Source: Actinomyces ruminis (lineage in GTDB: Bacteria; Actinomycetota; Actinomycetes; Actinomycetales; Actinomycetaceae). From it: 64,000 bases of DNA. Positions 10,356 through 20,088 of the stretch are shown here, piece by piece. The notes beneath the pieces were generated by a model. That model was not told the DNA's origin. It worked only from the letters and a program-made list of their open reading frames with translations, and ran no database searches. A program made the translations under genes and the position numbers. Each line of letters begins with the position of its first letter. Within the stretch, counting starts at the first letter, position 1. Location of the stretch: positions 20,788 through 84,787 of the forward strand of contig NZ_MTPX02000040.1 in the NCBI RefSeq assembly GCF_002154335.2, written 5' to 3'.

Positions 10356-12296
10356 ATGCGCATAACGACAACCCGGCGTGCCCGCCGAACCCGCCTGCTT
10401 GGGGCGGTTGCTGCGGCCGCCGTCGCCACCGCGGGACTGACGGTGGGGGCGGTCGCCGTCGAAACTCCGGCAGAACCCCAGCCCTATGCGGTCAGCTACT
10501 CCAACTTCGAGTCCAGTCAGCCCGATATGCCCTGGACTCCACGCGGTGATGGTGTGACCACCACAACCACCAACGAGGTCCGCCGCAGCCCGTGGAACAG
10601 CCTGTATGTAACCGGCCGCACCCAGGCCTGGCACGGCGTGGAGATCTCCATCGGGGACTACATGGAGGCGGGGCAGCCCTATGAAGTCACCGCCTGGGTG
10701 CGCCTCCCGGACGGGACAGCCCCCACCCGCGCTAAGCTCACCGCCGCCCAGAGCGACGGACAGTACATCGAGATCACCCCGCTGACGGCAGTGAACTCCG
10801 ATGAGTGGGTGCAGCTCACCGGAAGTTACTCGCCTCCCGAGGGTGTCGACGGGACCATCTACATCGAGCTGGAGGATCCCACCGCGTCCTTCTACGTTGA
10901 CGATGCCGCCATCACCGCCTTCGCCTGTGGACGCGGCCCGGTTGACGACTCCACCTCCCTGATCGACGCCCTGCCCTATCCGGTGGGAGTGGCGGTGACC
11001 GCAAACACGCTGCAGGGCGAGTCCCTGGAGCTGCTCGACCGGCACTTCAACCAGGTCACCCCGGAGAACTTCATGAAGCCGGAGGCCTGGTACAACAGCG
11101 ACCACAGCTTCGTCGCCGAGAACGCCGAGGCCGATGCCGTCATGGACTGGGCACAGGCGAACGGCGGCAGGGTGTACGGGCACGTACTCGTCTGGCACTC
11201 CCAGACCCCGGACTGGCTGTTCCAGCACGAGGACGGCACCTTCCTGTCGGCTGACTCCGAGGCCGATCGCGCCGAGCTGCGCGAGCGGATGCGCACCCAC
11301 ATCAACAATGTGGCCAAGTATCTGTCCGACAAGTACGGTCGGTTCGGCTCGGACACCAACCCGCTGGTGGCCTTCGACGTCGTCAACGAGGTGATCGCGG
11401 ACAGTCCCTCTCCCGAGACCGGCGGGCTGCGCGACTCCTACTGGTACCAGGTCCTGGGGGAGGAGTTCATTGACGACGCCTTCATCTATGCCAACGAGGC
11501 CTTCAACACCACCTACGCCGCCCCCGGCGCCGAGCATCCGGTGACGCTGTTCATCAACGAGTACAACACCCAGTACGGCACCGACGCCTCCTCCAAGACC
11601 GGGCGCTACCACGCCCTCATTGAGCGGCTGCTGGCGCGCGGCGTCCCCATCGACGGCGTCGGGCACCAGTTCCACGCCTGGCTGGACGACGACGTCGAGG
11701 GCTTCGGTGCGGCCATGAGTGCCTTTGACGACCTGCCGCTGGTGCAGGCGGTCACCGAGCTCGACGTCCCCACTCGCACCGGCACGCCCGTGGACACTCA
11801 GACCCTGCTGGACCAGGGGCGCTTCTACCAGCGGCTGTTCGAGATCTTCGCGGAGCAGGATGCCAAGCGGGACCTGTTCTCGGTGACACTGTGGGGGCTG
11901 GTCGACTCCGGGTCGTGGCGGTTCTACGAGGGCGACCCGTTGCTGTTCGATCCGTACTACCGCGGTAAGTGGGCCTACGCCGCCGCCGTCGGCCAGGAGA
12001 TTCCGGCGACGCCGCAGGAGTGCACCGTGCCTGAACCGACACAGGAGCCGACGTCCACCGCGGAGCCCTCGGCCACCGCTACAGAACCTGCGACTTCGGC
12101 TGCGCCCAGCGCAGCCGGTCTGCCCTCGCCTTCGGGGGCGGCAAGTGCAACCCCGGTGGTGGGCGCGGCGCCGTCGCCGAAGGCCGGTGGGGGTCCGCTG
12201 GCGCGCACCGGTGCCGAACTCCTGGCGCTGCCAGCTGCAGCCTTGTTACTGCTCACCGGAGCGACGGCGCTGTGGGCGAGACGCCGCACGGCCTGA
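10356..12296 (+). CDS. secreted, wall-anchored GH10 endo-1,4-beta-xylanase with N-terminal carbohydrate-binding module
   Basis: The 646-residue product cuts xylan outside the cell. An Arg-rich signal peptide with an Ala-rich core (about residues 1-36) is followed by a CBM4/9/22-like jelly-roll module (about 45-190). The GH10 barrel (about 205-550) has acid/base E345 in DVVNE and nucleophile E468 in TELD. A Pro/Ser/Thr/Ala-rich linker (about 555-610) leads to a sorting signal: LARTG at 615-619, a hydrophobic helix and a basic tail. LAXTG is the motif preferred by class E sortases of high-GC actinobacteria. ATG 10356 was chosen because the signal peptide starts there. It is the only clearly wall-anchored hydrolase in the window and would feed the importers upstream and downstream. 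Confidence 0.93.
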   Translation: MRITTTRRARRTRLLGAVAAAAVATAGLTVGAVAVETPAEPQPYAVSYSNFESSQPDMPWTPRGDGVTTTTTNEVRRSPWNSLYVTGRTQAWHGVEISIGDYMEAGQPYEVTAWVRLPDGTAPTRAKLTAAQSDGQYIEITPLTAVNSDEWVQLTGSYSPPEGVDGTIYIELEDPTASFYVDDAAITAFACGRGPVDDSTSLIDALPYPVGVAVTANTLQGESLELLDRHFNQVTPENFMKPEAWYNSDHSFVAENAEADAVMDWAQANGGRVYGHVLVWHSQTPDWLFQHEDGTFLSADSEADRAELRERMRTHINNVAKYLSDKYGRFGSDTNPLVAFDVVNEVIADSPSPETGGLRDSYWYQVLGEEFIDDAFIYANEAFNTTYAAPGAEHPVTLFINEYNTQYGTDASSKTGRYHALIERLLARGVPIDGVGHQFHAWLDDDVEGFGAAMSAFDDLPLVQAVTELDVPTRTGTPVDTQTLLDQGRFYQRLFEIFAEQDAKRDLFSVTLWGLVDSGSWRFYEGDPLLFDPYYRGKWAYAAAVGQEIPATPQECTVPEPTQEPTSTAEPSATATEPATSAAPSAAGLPSPSGAASATPVVGAAPSPKAGGGPLARTGAELLALPAAALLLLTGATALWARRRTA

Positions 12297-12491
12297 TACT
12301 CCCGTAACCGGGGCGGTACGACCCGGCCACGGGATGCGCCGGTCGGGGGACGCTACCCGTCGGCGCCGCGGGAGGGTGCGCTGGGACGCCATCGCGCCCT
12401 CCCGTCGTACTTCAGCTGGAGTGGCGCGCGGTTACCTCGGACTCCTGTCGCACCTACTGTGTAGGCTGGGACTGCCTTTCTGACAAGCCGA

Positions 12492-13553
12492 TTAGGGGTG
12501 CAGGGGTGGTGCGGTTGAGTCGCGCACCACGAGGCTGGTGGCCAGCTCGATGGGGGACAGGGCCCGGGAGCCACGCGAGGTGGCCAGGCGGATGACCGTG
12601 CGCATGGCTTCGGCGCCGATGTCGACCAGGGGTTGGTGAACGGTGGTCAGCCTGGGGGAGCAGACCGTGGCGGTGAGGGTGTCGTCGAAGCCCACCACCG
12701 ACAGGTTCTCGGGCACGCGCAGACCCCGGCGCCGTGCCGCCTCGATGACGCCGACCGCGGCGGCGTCGCAGCAGGCGATGACGGCGGTGGGCGGTGCATC
12801 CAGGTCCAGCAGGTGCCCGCCGTGGACCAGGCCGGAGTCGTAGTCGAAGCGTCCGGTGCGCACCAGCTCGGGTTCCGGGGCGATGCCGGCGGTCGCTAGG
12901 GCGCTGCGGTATCCGGCGACCCGTTCGTTCGCGGGTATGGATCCCGTTGGTCCGGTGATGATGCCGATGCGGCGGTGCCCGAGGTCGAGCAGGTGTGCCA
13001 CGGCCTGCTGTCCGCCGCGGTGGTTGGTCGCGCCGATCGAGGAGGTTCCCTCGGGAACCGCGGTGGCCGGGTCAATGGCTACCAGGGGGATTTGCTGCTC
13101 TCCGGAGGCCTCCACCATTGCCGAGGTCACGCCGGTGGTTACCAGCACGACGCCGTAGGAGGACGGCATCACCTCCAGCACGCTGCGCTCCCACGTGCGC
13201 AGGTGCGCCTGATCGAGCTGGTCCATTGACGAGCCGATATGGCGAACGCGCAGCCAGACCCCGTCGAGCTCGGCCTCCTCGAGCAGACCCCGCAGCACGT
13301 AGGCGGCGTACTGGGTATCCACGGTGTCGAAGACGGCCGTGACTGGGCGGGTGGCATTGTCGGCGGGGGTGCCCGGCAAGGCGGTGATTGGGGTGCGATA
13401 GCCGAGCTCGCGCGCGGCGGCCAGCACAGCCGTACGGGTCGGCGTGGAGATGACAGGATCCGCGCGCAGTGCCTTGGAGACGGTGGCCACGGATACTCCC
13501 GCGCGGGCGGCGACGGCGGCCTGCGTGGGTCCGGAGGAGCGGGGGCGAGTCAT
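12492..13553 (-). CDS. LacI-family transcriptional regulator of the xylo-oligosaccharide operon
   Basis: This 353-residue repressor has an N-terminal HTH (QAAVAARAGVSVATVSKAL, about residues 10-28) and a periplasmic-binding-protein-like sensor domain ending in a typical FDDTLTATVCSPRLTTVHQP segment. The start at 13553 (MTRPRSSG) was chosen because AAGAAGG precedes it and the HTH begins shortly after. It is divergent from the operon starting at 13797, and a perfect LacI-type palindrome lies between them, so it very likely represses that operon and perhaps itself. The inducer is presumably a xylo-oligosaccharide or xylose (inferred). Confidence 0.9.
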   Translation of the reverse strand: MTRPRSSGPTQAAVAARAGVSVATVSKALRADPVISTPTRTAVLAAARELGYRTPITALPGTPADNATRPVTAVFDTVDTQYAAYVLRGLLEEAELDGVWLRVRHIGSSMDQLDQAHLRTWERSVLEVMPSSYGVVLVTTGVTSAMVEASGEQQIPLVAIDPATAVPEGTSSIGATNHRGGQQAVAHLLDLGHRRIGIITGPTGSIPANERVAGYRSALATAGIAPEPELVRTGRFDYDSGLVHGGHLLDLDAPPTAVIACCDAAAVGVIEAARRRGLRVPENLSVVGFDDTLTATVCSPRLTTVHQPLVDIGAEAMRTVIRLATSRGSRALSPIELATSLVVRDSTAPPLHP

Positions 13554-13660
13554 GGGTGCCTTCTTCGGAGTGAACCGTTGTTTTCGTTTATTTTCACATT
13601 CGCTAGCCATCACCGACGCCAGTGTTACCAAGTCGTGATTTAATGCGACGCGAATTGGCC

Positions 13661-13690
13661 TTGTTTGGCGCGATCAGGGTGACGTACGAT
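13661..13690 (+). promoter_or_regulatory. candidate promoter of the xylo-oligosaccharide operon
   Basis: TTGTTT at 13661-13666 and TACGAT at 13685-13690 with an 18-base spacer. The operator starts 20 bases downstream of the -10 element. Confidence 0.45.
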
Positions 13691-13709
13691 CGGTTTGTCG
13701 GTGAAACAA

Positions 13710-13725
13710 ACGAAAACGTTTTCGT
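13710..13725. promoter_or_regulatory. perfect 16-bp LacI operator
   Basis: ACGAAAACGTTTTCGT is fully palindromic with a central CG, the classical LacI-family architecture. It lies in the divergent region between the LacI gene and the SBP gene, downstream of the candidate promoter. Confidence 0.8.
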
Positions 13726-13796
13726 GAGCGGACGCTGTTGTCCACTTCTGTCGTGCGGCACTGTCGCCGCGCCGACTCGGCCCGAGAGGAGCAACC

Positions 13797-15104
13797 ATGC
13801 ATCAGAGCAAGATCACTCGTAGGCAGATGACCGGTGGCCTGGTAGTGGCAGGCGTTGCCGCGGCTCTCGCCGCATGCGGCAACCGCCCCGGATCCACTGC
13901 CTCTGCCGGAAACGGCGCCACCGCCTGGGTCCTGACCGGCGGTCCGGAACAGACCTTCCGCGAGTCCTTCGAACGCTGGAATGCAGCCCACACTGATCAG
14001 CCGATCGCCACCGAGTGGTTCGCCAACGACGCATACAAGGAGAAGATCCGCACCGCCGTCGGCGCCGGCAATGCCCCAACGTTGCTTTACAACTGGGCGG
14101 GCGGAACCTTGGCCGACTACGTCGCCAACGAGCAGGTCATCGAGCTGACCGACACCACCACCGCGGCGCAGGAACGCATTGTTCCCTCGCTACTGGATCC
14201 CGGCAAGATCGATGACAAGGTCTATGCGCTGCCGAACAACAACGCCCAGCCGGTCATGCTCTACTACGCCAAGCCCGCCTTCGAGGCTATCGATGCCGAA
14301 CCGCCGACCACCTGGGATGAGCTGCTGGCCCTCGTTCCCGAATTCACCGCCGCCGGATACATCCCCTTCGCGGAGGCGGGCTCCTCCCAGTGGCCCTACC
14401 TGATGTGGATCGAATACCTGACGGACCGCATCGGCGGCCCCGAGCCCTTCGCCAGGATCGTCGCCGGGGAGTCGGACGCCTGGTCGGACCCGGCCATTAC
14501 CGGGGCGCTTGAGAAGATTCAGGAATTGGTCAGGGCCGGCGGCTTCGGAGACTCCTACGGCTCTGTAGACGCCGACTCCGGCGCCGACCTCGCCCTGATT
14601 CACACCGGCAAGGCGGCGATGATCCTGCAGGGCTCCTGGGTCTATGCGAACTTCCTCACCGACGCCCCGGACTTCATGGGCGCCGGCAACCTCGGCTACA
14701 TGGACTTCCCCTCGGTCGCGGGCGGCACCGGTGATCTGTCCAACATCGTTGGCAACCCCGCCAACTACTGGTCGGTTGCCGCGGGCGGTTCGGAAGAGGT
14801 CCAGCAGATCGCCATCGACTATCTGAACGAGGAGCTTTACAACGACGAATACATCGCGGCGCTCGTGGCGGCCGGCACCATTCCGGCGGCTCTCGACGCC
14901 GACGATGCCATTGCCGCCTCCGAGCATGCCGAGTATCTCGCTTACGGCTATGACATGGTCAAGAACGCCGGGAGTTTCACCCAGTCCTGGGACCAGGCGC
15001 TGTCCTCGGCGGCGGCGCAGGAACTGCTGACCAACCTCTCTCAGATATTCCTGCTGCAGACAACGCCCGAGCAGTTCGTCGCCAATATGAACGCGACCCT
15101 GTGA
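13797..15104 (+). CDS. sugar-binding lipoprotein (SBP family 1)
   Basis: The 435-residue binding protein is the first gene of a five-gene operon with two permeases, a dehydrogenase and GH120 beta-xylosidase. The N-terminus has a twin arginine (ITRRQMTGG), a hydrophobic stretch and a lipobox ending LAAC at about residue 26, so the mature protein is a membrane-tethered lipoprotein. PPTTWDELLALVPEF and the AMILQGSWVYANF segment are typical of family-1 oligosaccharide-binding proteins. GAGGAGCAACC precedes ATG 13797. The linkage to a beta-xylosidase suggests xylo-oligosaccharide binding (inferred). Confidence 0.88.
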   Translation: MHQSKITRRQMTGGLVVAGVAAALAACGNRPGSTASAGNGATAWVLTGGPEQTFRESFERWNAAHTDQPIATEWFANDAYKEKIRTAVGAGNAPTLLYNWAGGTLADYVANEQVIELTDTTTAAQERIVPSLLDPGKIDDKVYALPNNNAQPVMLYYAKPAFEAIDAEPPTTWDELLALVPEFTAAGYIPFAEAGSSQWPYLMWIEYLTDRIGGPEPFARIVAGESDAWSDPAITGALEKIQELVRAGGFGDSYGSVDADSGADLALIHTGKAAMILQGSWVYANFLTDAPDFMGAGNLGYMDFPSVAGGTGDLSNIVGNPANYWSVAAGGSEEVQQIAIDYLNEELYNDEYIAALVAAGTIPAALDADDAIAASEHAEYLAYGYDMVKNAGSFTQSWDQALSSAAAQELLTNLSQIFLLQTTPEQFVANMNATL

Positions 15105-15143
15105 GAGCCGGGGGAGCCGCACACATGTCTCACAGGATCAATC

Positions 15144-16057
15144 ATGGCTAATCCCATTGCCCGCCGGCGGGCGTCCGGCCGCGGTGCAGGCGCGGGCCCC
15201 TCGCTTGGTACGCCGCGCCCGCACTGATCTTCTTCGGCTGCTTCGCCCTCGTACCATTGATCGGCGTATTCGTGCTGTCCTTCATGAACTGGGACGGCCT
15301 GGGCTCGCTGTCCTTCGCAGGCACGAGCAACTGGTCCCGAATGCTCGGCAACGCCACTACCCAGCATGCGATCGTTTTGACCCTGATCATGACGGTCATG
15401 TGTTGGGTCATCCAGACTCCGATCAGCCTGCTGCTGGGAGTCTTCATGGCCGGACAGCAGCGCTACCGCGCCGTGCTGGCGGTGTTGTACTTCCTGCCGC
15501 TCCTGTTCAGCGCCACCGCGGTGGGCATCGCCTTCACCGCGCTCCTTGACCCCAACTTCGGCATGTCGCGGGCCTTCGGCCTGGAGTTCCTGTCGCAGGA
15601 CTTCCTGGGCAATCCGCGCCTGGCTTTGCCCACGATTATGGTGGTCATCGCCTGGTGCTTCGTCCCCTTCCACTCCCTGCTCTATCAGGGGGCGGCGCGC
15701 CAGATCCCGGCCAGCATCTACGAGGCGGCCATGATCGACGGTGCCGGCAGGGTGCAGAACTTCTTCTACATCACCCTGCCGCAGTTGCGGAACACGATCA
15801 TCACCTCCTCCACCCTGATGATCACCGGCTCCCTGACCTACTTCGACCTGATCTTCGTGATGACCGCAGGCGGTCCGGGAAATGCCACTCGCGTGCTGCC
15901 CCTGGACATGTACCTGACCGGGTTCCGCTCCTACAACATGGGTGGGGCCAGCGTGATCGGCGTGATTCTCGTCGTCGTGGGACTGCTCATCGCCTGGCTG
16001 CTCAACCACGTGTCCGGCAGCTCGAAGATGGAGAGCGACATGGAAGGGGCCGTGTGA
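15144..16057 (+). CDS. ABC transporter permease, MalF/UgpA-like (N-terminal frameshift)
   Basis: This is the first permease of the xylo-oligosaccharide importer, about 304 residues after correction. The conserved part contains the EAAMIDGAGRVQNFF loop and the LTYFDLIFVMTAGGPGNAT segment of MalF-like permeases. The apparent start at 15257 would remove the first membrane segment. ATG 15144 (MANPIARRRASG) leads into it if one base is restored near 15204-15208, giving the continuous WYAAPALIFFGCFALVPLIG. The stop overlaps the next start (ATGA). Confidence 0.85.
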
Positions 16058-16889
16058 TGAAAGCCTTCCGTGGGGGCACCCGCCCCAACCTGATCGGTGG
16101 TCTGTTCGGCTGGATCTGGCTGCTGATCGCCGTCGTCCCTATCTACTACATCATTGTCACGAGCCTGCGCACCCAGGCCGACTACTACGTCGAGAACCCG
16201 CTGTCGCTGCCACGCAATCCGACCCTGGCGGCCTACATCCAGGTCTTCGCCAATGACTTCTGGACCTACTTCCTCAACTCGGTCATCGTCACCGTGGCGA
16301 CCGTCGCCGTGATCCTGGTGGTCGCATTCATGGCCGCCTACGTGATCGTGCGCAGCCGCACCGCCTTCTCCAGCCGGATCTTCTCCCTGTTCCTGCTGGG
16401 CATCGCCATCCCGATCCAGGCGACGATCGTGCCCGTCTACTACCTGATCGTGCAGTTGGGTCTGTATGACACCCTGTGGGCGCTCATCCTGCCCTCGGTC
16501 GCCTTCGCCATCCCCATCTCGGTGCTCATCCTGACCAACTTCCTGCGCGACGTGCCCCGGGAGCTGTTCGAATCGATGAGGGTCGACGGCGCCACCGACT
16601 GGCAGATGCTCTGGCGCCTGGCAGCACCCATGTGCCGGCCCGCACTGGTAACCGTGGCCATCTACGACGCCTCAACGTCTGGAACGGCTTCCTCTTTCCT
16701 CTGGTGCTCACCCAGAGCGCCGATAAGCGGGTACTGCCGCTCTCGCTGTGGAACTTCCAGGGGGCCTTCTCCTCCAACACGCCCGCCATCCTCGCCGCCG
16801 TCGTGCTCTCCGCCCTGCCGCTCATCGTTGCCTACGCCTTCGGGCGCCGGCAGATGGTGGCCGGTCTGACCGCCGGGGTCGGCAAATAA
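16057..16889 (+). CDS. ABC transporter permease, MalG/UgpE-like (C-terminal frameshift)
   Basis: This is the second permease of the importer, about 277 residues when corrected. The ATG overlaps the stop of the upstream permease by one base. Membrane segments, the ESMRVDGATDWQMLW loop and the C-terminal LPLIVAYAFGRRQMVAGLTAGVGK are family features. The frame breaks at about 16669. Restoring one G (GACGCC to GACGGCC) gives VAIYDGLNVWNGFLFPLVL, a standard MalG motif, so a sequencing error is probable. Confidence 0.87.
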
Positions 16890-16929
16890 CCACAACCTGA
16901 AACAACCGCCCAGTAGAAAAGAGGAAGAC

Positions 16930-17972
16930 ATGTCCCAGGCCTTGCAGCCAACCGTTTTGCCGGAAACCATGCGCGCATCCGTCCTGAGGGAGCGCGGCGT
17001 CGTGGTCCTAGAGGAGCGGCCGGTGCCCTCCCCGGACCCGGATCAGGTACTCGTCCGCATCGAGTCCGTGGGCGTATGCGGCTCCGACGTCCACTACTAC
17101 CAGCACGGCAGGATCGGTGACTTCGTCGTCAACGCCCCCATGATTCTGGGGCACGAGTCCGCAGGCACGATCGTGGCCGTCGGCGACGACGTTGATCCCG
17201 CCCGGGTGGCCAGCGCGTTTCCATCGAGCCGCAGCGCTGCTGCCGTGTGTGCAAGTACTGCAAGCGCGGGGAGTACAACCTGTGTCCGCACATCGAGTTC
17301 TACGCCACCCCGCCCATCGACGGCAGCTTCGCCGAGTACGCCCTGATTCAGGACGACTTCGCCCACACCGTCCCGGAGGACATGTCCTTCGACGCCGCCG
17401 CCCTGCTCGAGCCCCTGAGCGTCGGCATCGCCGCGGTGCGCAAGGCCCGCATCGGTGTGGGTGACAGCGTGCTCATCGCGGGTGCCGGCCCCATCGGCGC
17501 CATCGTCGCTCAGGTCGCCCGGGCCTACGGCGCCGCCGCCGTCGTTGTCACCGACCCCGTGGAACAGCGCCGTAATGCCGCGGTGCAGCTGGGCGCGACC
17601 GAGGCCTGCGCCCCCGGCGACGCCGCGCTCGACGGGCGCAGTTTCACAGCCTTCTTCGACGCGACCGGCGTGACCGCGGCCGTCGTCGACGGCATCAAAC
17701 GTGTTGAGGCGGGCGGTTCCGCGATCATCATCGGCATGGGGGATGACGACATGCTCCTGCCGGTGGCATACATAACCAGCCACGAGGTCAACGTCACCGG
17801 CATCTTCCGCTACAACAACACCTGGCCCACCGCCATCGAGCTGGTCGCCTCCGGGAAGGTCGACCTCGACACCCTGGCCACCGATCATTACGGGCTGGCC
17901 GACGCTGAAATACCGCTGCGGGACAAGCCCGCCCCCACCACCTTCAAGAGCATGGTCCACCCCCAGCGCTGA
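16930..17972 (+). CDS. zinc-dependent sorbitol/xylitol (L-iditol 2-)dehydrogenase-like MDR enzyme (frameshifted)
   Basis: This is an NAD-linked polyol/sugar dehydrogenase of the medium-chain family, about 347 residues when corrected. Catalytic-zinc motifs VGVCGSDVHYY and GHESAG are present near residues 44-80. The structural-zinc cysteines are in CKYCKRGEYNLC, and the cofactor fold has AGAGPIG. The break at 17208-17209 needs one G (GTGGCC to GTGGGCC), after which QRVSIEPQRCCRVCKYC reads through. It lies between the permease and GH120 beta-xylosidase genes, so a xylitol or pentitol substrate is plausible. Substrate specificity cannot be read from the sequence. AGAGGAAG precedes ATG 16930. Confidence 0.85.
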
Positions 17973-18014
17973 GCGTGACCAGCCGCCATCCAGAATCACA
18001 GAAACGAGCGCCAC

Positions 18015-19983
18015 ATGCCCACCACCTTCCACGTATCCCCCGCCGGTTGCGACACCGCCCCCGGCGACGCCGCCGCCCCCTTCCGCACCATCAACCGTGC
18101 CGCCCGCGCCGCCATGCCCGGCGACACCGTGCTTATCCATGAGGGCACCTACCGGGAGTGGGTGCGGCCCCCGCGCACGGGACTCGACGGCGACCGGTGC
18201 ATCACCTTCGCCGCCGCCCCCGGCGAACATCCGGTCATCAAGGGCTCCGAGATCGTTACTGGTTGGGAGCACGAGGGCGACGGCGTCTGGCGGGTGGAAC
18301 TGCCGTGCGCTCTGTTCGGCGACTTCAACCCCTTCGCCGAGCAGATCGAGGGCGACTGGATCGTCTACGCCTCCCGGCAGGCCCCGCGCAAGCATCTGGG
18401 GGAGGTGTACCTGAACGGGCGCAGCCTGTTCGAGGTGACCAGCCGCGAGCAGGTGGACGCCCCGCCGCGGCGCACGCAAGACGTGGATCAGTGGACCGGC
18501 ACGCCCGAGCCCGTGCGCGATCCGGACTGGACGCGGCGCGTGTGGTATGCCGAGGTGGGGGAGGAGACCACCACCGTGTGGGCGAACTTCGGGGCGGCGG
18601 ACCCCAATCAGTCGCTGGTAGAGATCAACGTACGGCGTAGCGTGTTCTACCCGGAGGCGCACCATATCAACTACATCACCGTGCGCGGCCTGGAACTAGC
18701 GCAGGCGGCCACCCCGTGGGCGCCGCCGACGGCGGACCAGCCGGGGCTGATCGGCCCCAACTGGGCCAAGGCTGGGTGATCGAGGACTGCGACATCCACG
18801 ACGCCAAGTGCTCCGCCATCTCCCTGGGCAAGGAGAACTCCTCCGGGGCGAACTGGGCGGCCGAGCGCCTGGACAAGCCCGGCTACCAGTACCAACTGGA
18901 GGCGGTGTTCGCCGCCCGCCGGGTGGGCTGGTCCAAGGAGCTGATCGGCTCGCACGTGGTGCGCCGCAACCACATTCATGACTGCGGGCAGACCGGCATC
19001 GTCGGGCACCTGGGTTGTGTGTTCTCCGTGATCGAGGACAATCACATCCACCACATCGCCACCAAGCGCGAGTTCTACGGCTACGAGATCGCCGGCATCA
19101 AACTCCACGCCGCCATCGACACCGTCCTGCGCCACAACCTGATCGAGGACTGCACATTGGGCACCTGGCTGGACTGGCAGGCACAGGGCACGCGCGTGAT
19201 GCGCAATGTGTACCGCCGCAACACCCGCGACTTGTTCATTGAGGTCAGCCACGGCCCTTACCTCGTGGACCACAACGTCTTCGCCTCGCCGGTCTCGCTG
19301 GAGGGGCATTCCCAGGGCGGGGCGTATGTCAACAATCTGCTGCTCGGCGTGGTCGCCAACCAGCCCATTATCGAGCGCCCCACCCCCTATCACCTGCCGC
19401 ATTCGACGCAGGTCGCCGGCTATGCGGCCATCCGGGGCGGAGATGACCGCTACATCGCTAACCTGTTCCTGTCCATCGTGGGCGAGGCCGCTTCGTGAAT
19501 CCGCCCGCGCACCGGAAGATCAGCGACGGCACCGCCCTGTTCGATGCGCATCCCCACGGGGTGGAGGCCTATCTGGCGCAGGTCAATGACCCCTCCAAGG
19601 GTGACCACGAGCGCTTCGAGGGCGTGGAACTGCCGGTGCACGTGCGCGACAACGTCTACGGCAATGGCGCTCCCGCCTATACGCGGGAGACGCGGCCGGT
19701 CCACCTCGGAGAGGTGAATGTCGTGATCGAGGACGCCGACGGTGGTGGCCTGGAACTGGTGATTGAGCTGTCGGAGGCCTTTGCCGCGGCCGCCTCGACG
19801 ACGATCGCCGGACGGGACTTGGGGCGGGCCTGGTATCCGGATGCCGCTTGGGAGAACCCCGACGGCACCGAGGCCTTCGCCGACGTCGACCTGGTTGGCC
19901 GGGTCAAGGAGCATAATGCCGCCTACCCGGCCGGGCCGCTGGCCGGTCTGGTGCCGGGGGTGAATCGCGTGCGGATCTGGTGA
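18015..19983 (+). CDS. GH120 beta-xylosidase (two frameshifts)
   Basis: A right-handed beta-helix enzyme that releases xylose from xylo-oligosaccharides, about 656 residues when joined, close to known GH120 enzymes. Conserved landmarks, in order, are EGTYREWVRPP, FGDFNPFAEQIEGDW, AATPWAPPTADQPGLIGPNW, IEDCDIHDAKCSAISLGKE, YEIAGIKLHAAID and VEVSHGPYLVDHN. Two breaks split it into three frames: one G missing at 18770-18771 (WAKGWVIED) and one T likely missing at 19492-19493 (EAAFVNPP). The C-terminal third at 19495-19983 would otherwise be misread as a separate gene. No signal peptide is present, so it is intracellular. It is the last gene of the operon. Confidence 0.9.
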
Positions 19984-19993
19984 GGGTTGCAAA

Positions 19994-20038
19994 AGGCCCG
20001 GTTGTAGTCGCGCAGGAATGCGGAGTACAACCGGGCCT
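19994..20038 (+). terminator. hairpin terminator after the GH120 operon
   Basis: The 13-bp arms AGGCCCGGTTGTA (19994-20006) and its complement (20026-20038) form a perfect stem with a 19-base loop, 10 bases after the GH120 stop. No T-run follows. It may serve both strands because the next genes are convergent. Confidence 0.65.
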
Positions 20039-20088
20039 CAAGTATCAAGACGTGAAAACGCAATGGTTGAAAGCAACTCGCGTGCGGG

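Noticed and set aside
9792..11675. Long minus-strand open frame opposite GH67 and GH10
   Set aside because: It is antisense to two clear hydrolase genes, has Gly/Val-rich low-complexity translation and no family motif. It is a high-GC shadow frame.
17097..18665. 522-residue minus-strand open frame
   Set aside because: Opposite the dehydrogenase and GH120 genes. Its composition is a typical complement of high-GC coding sequence.
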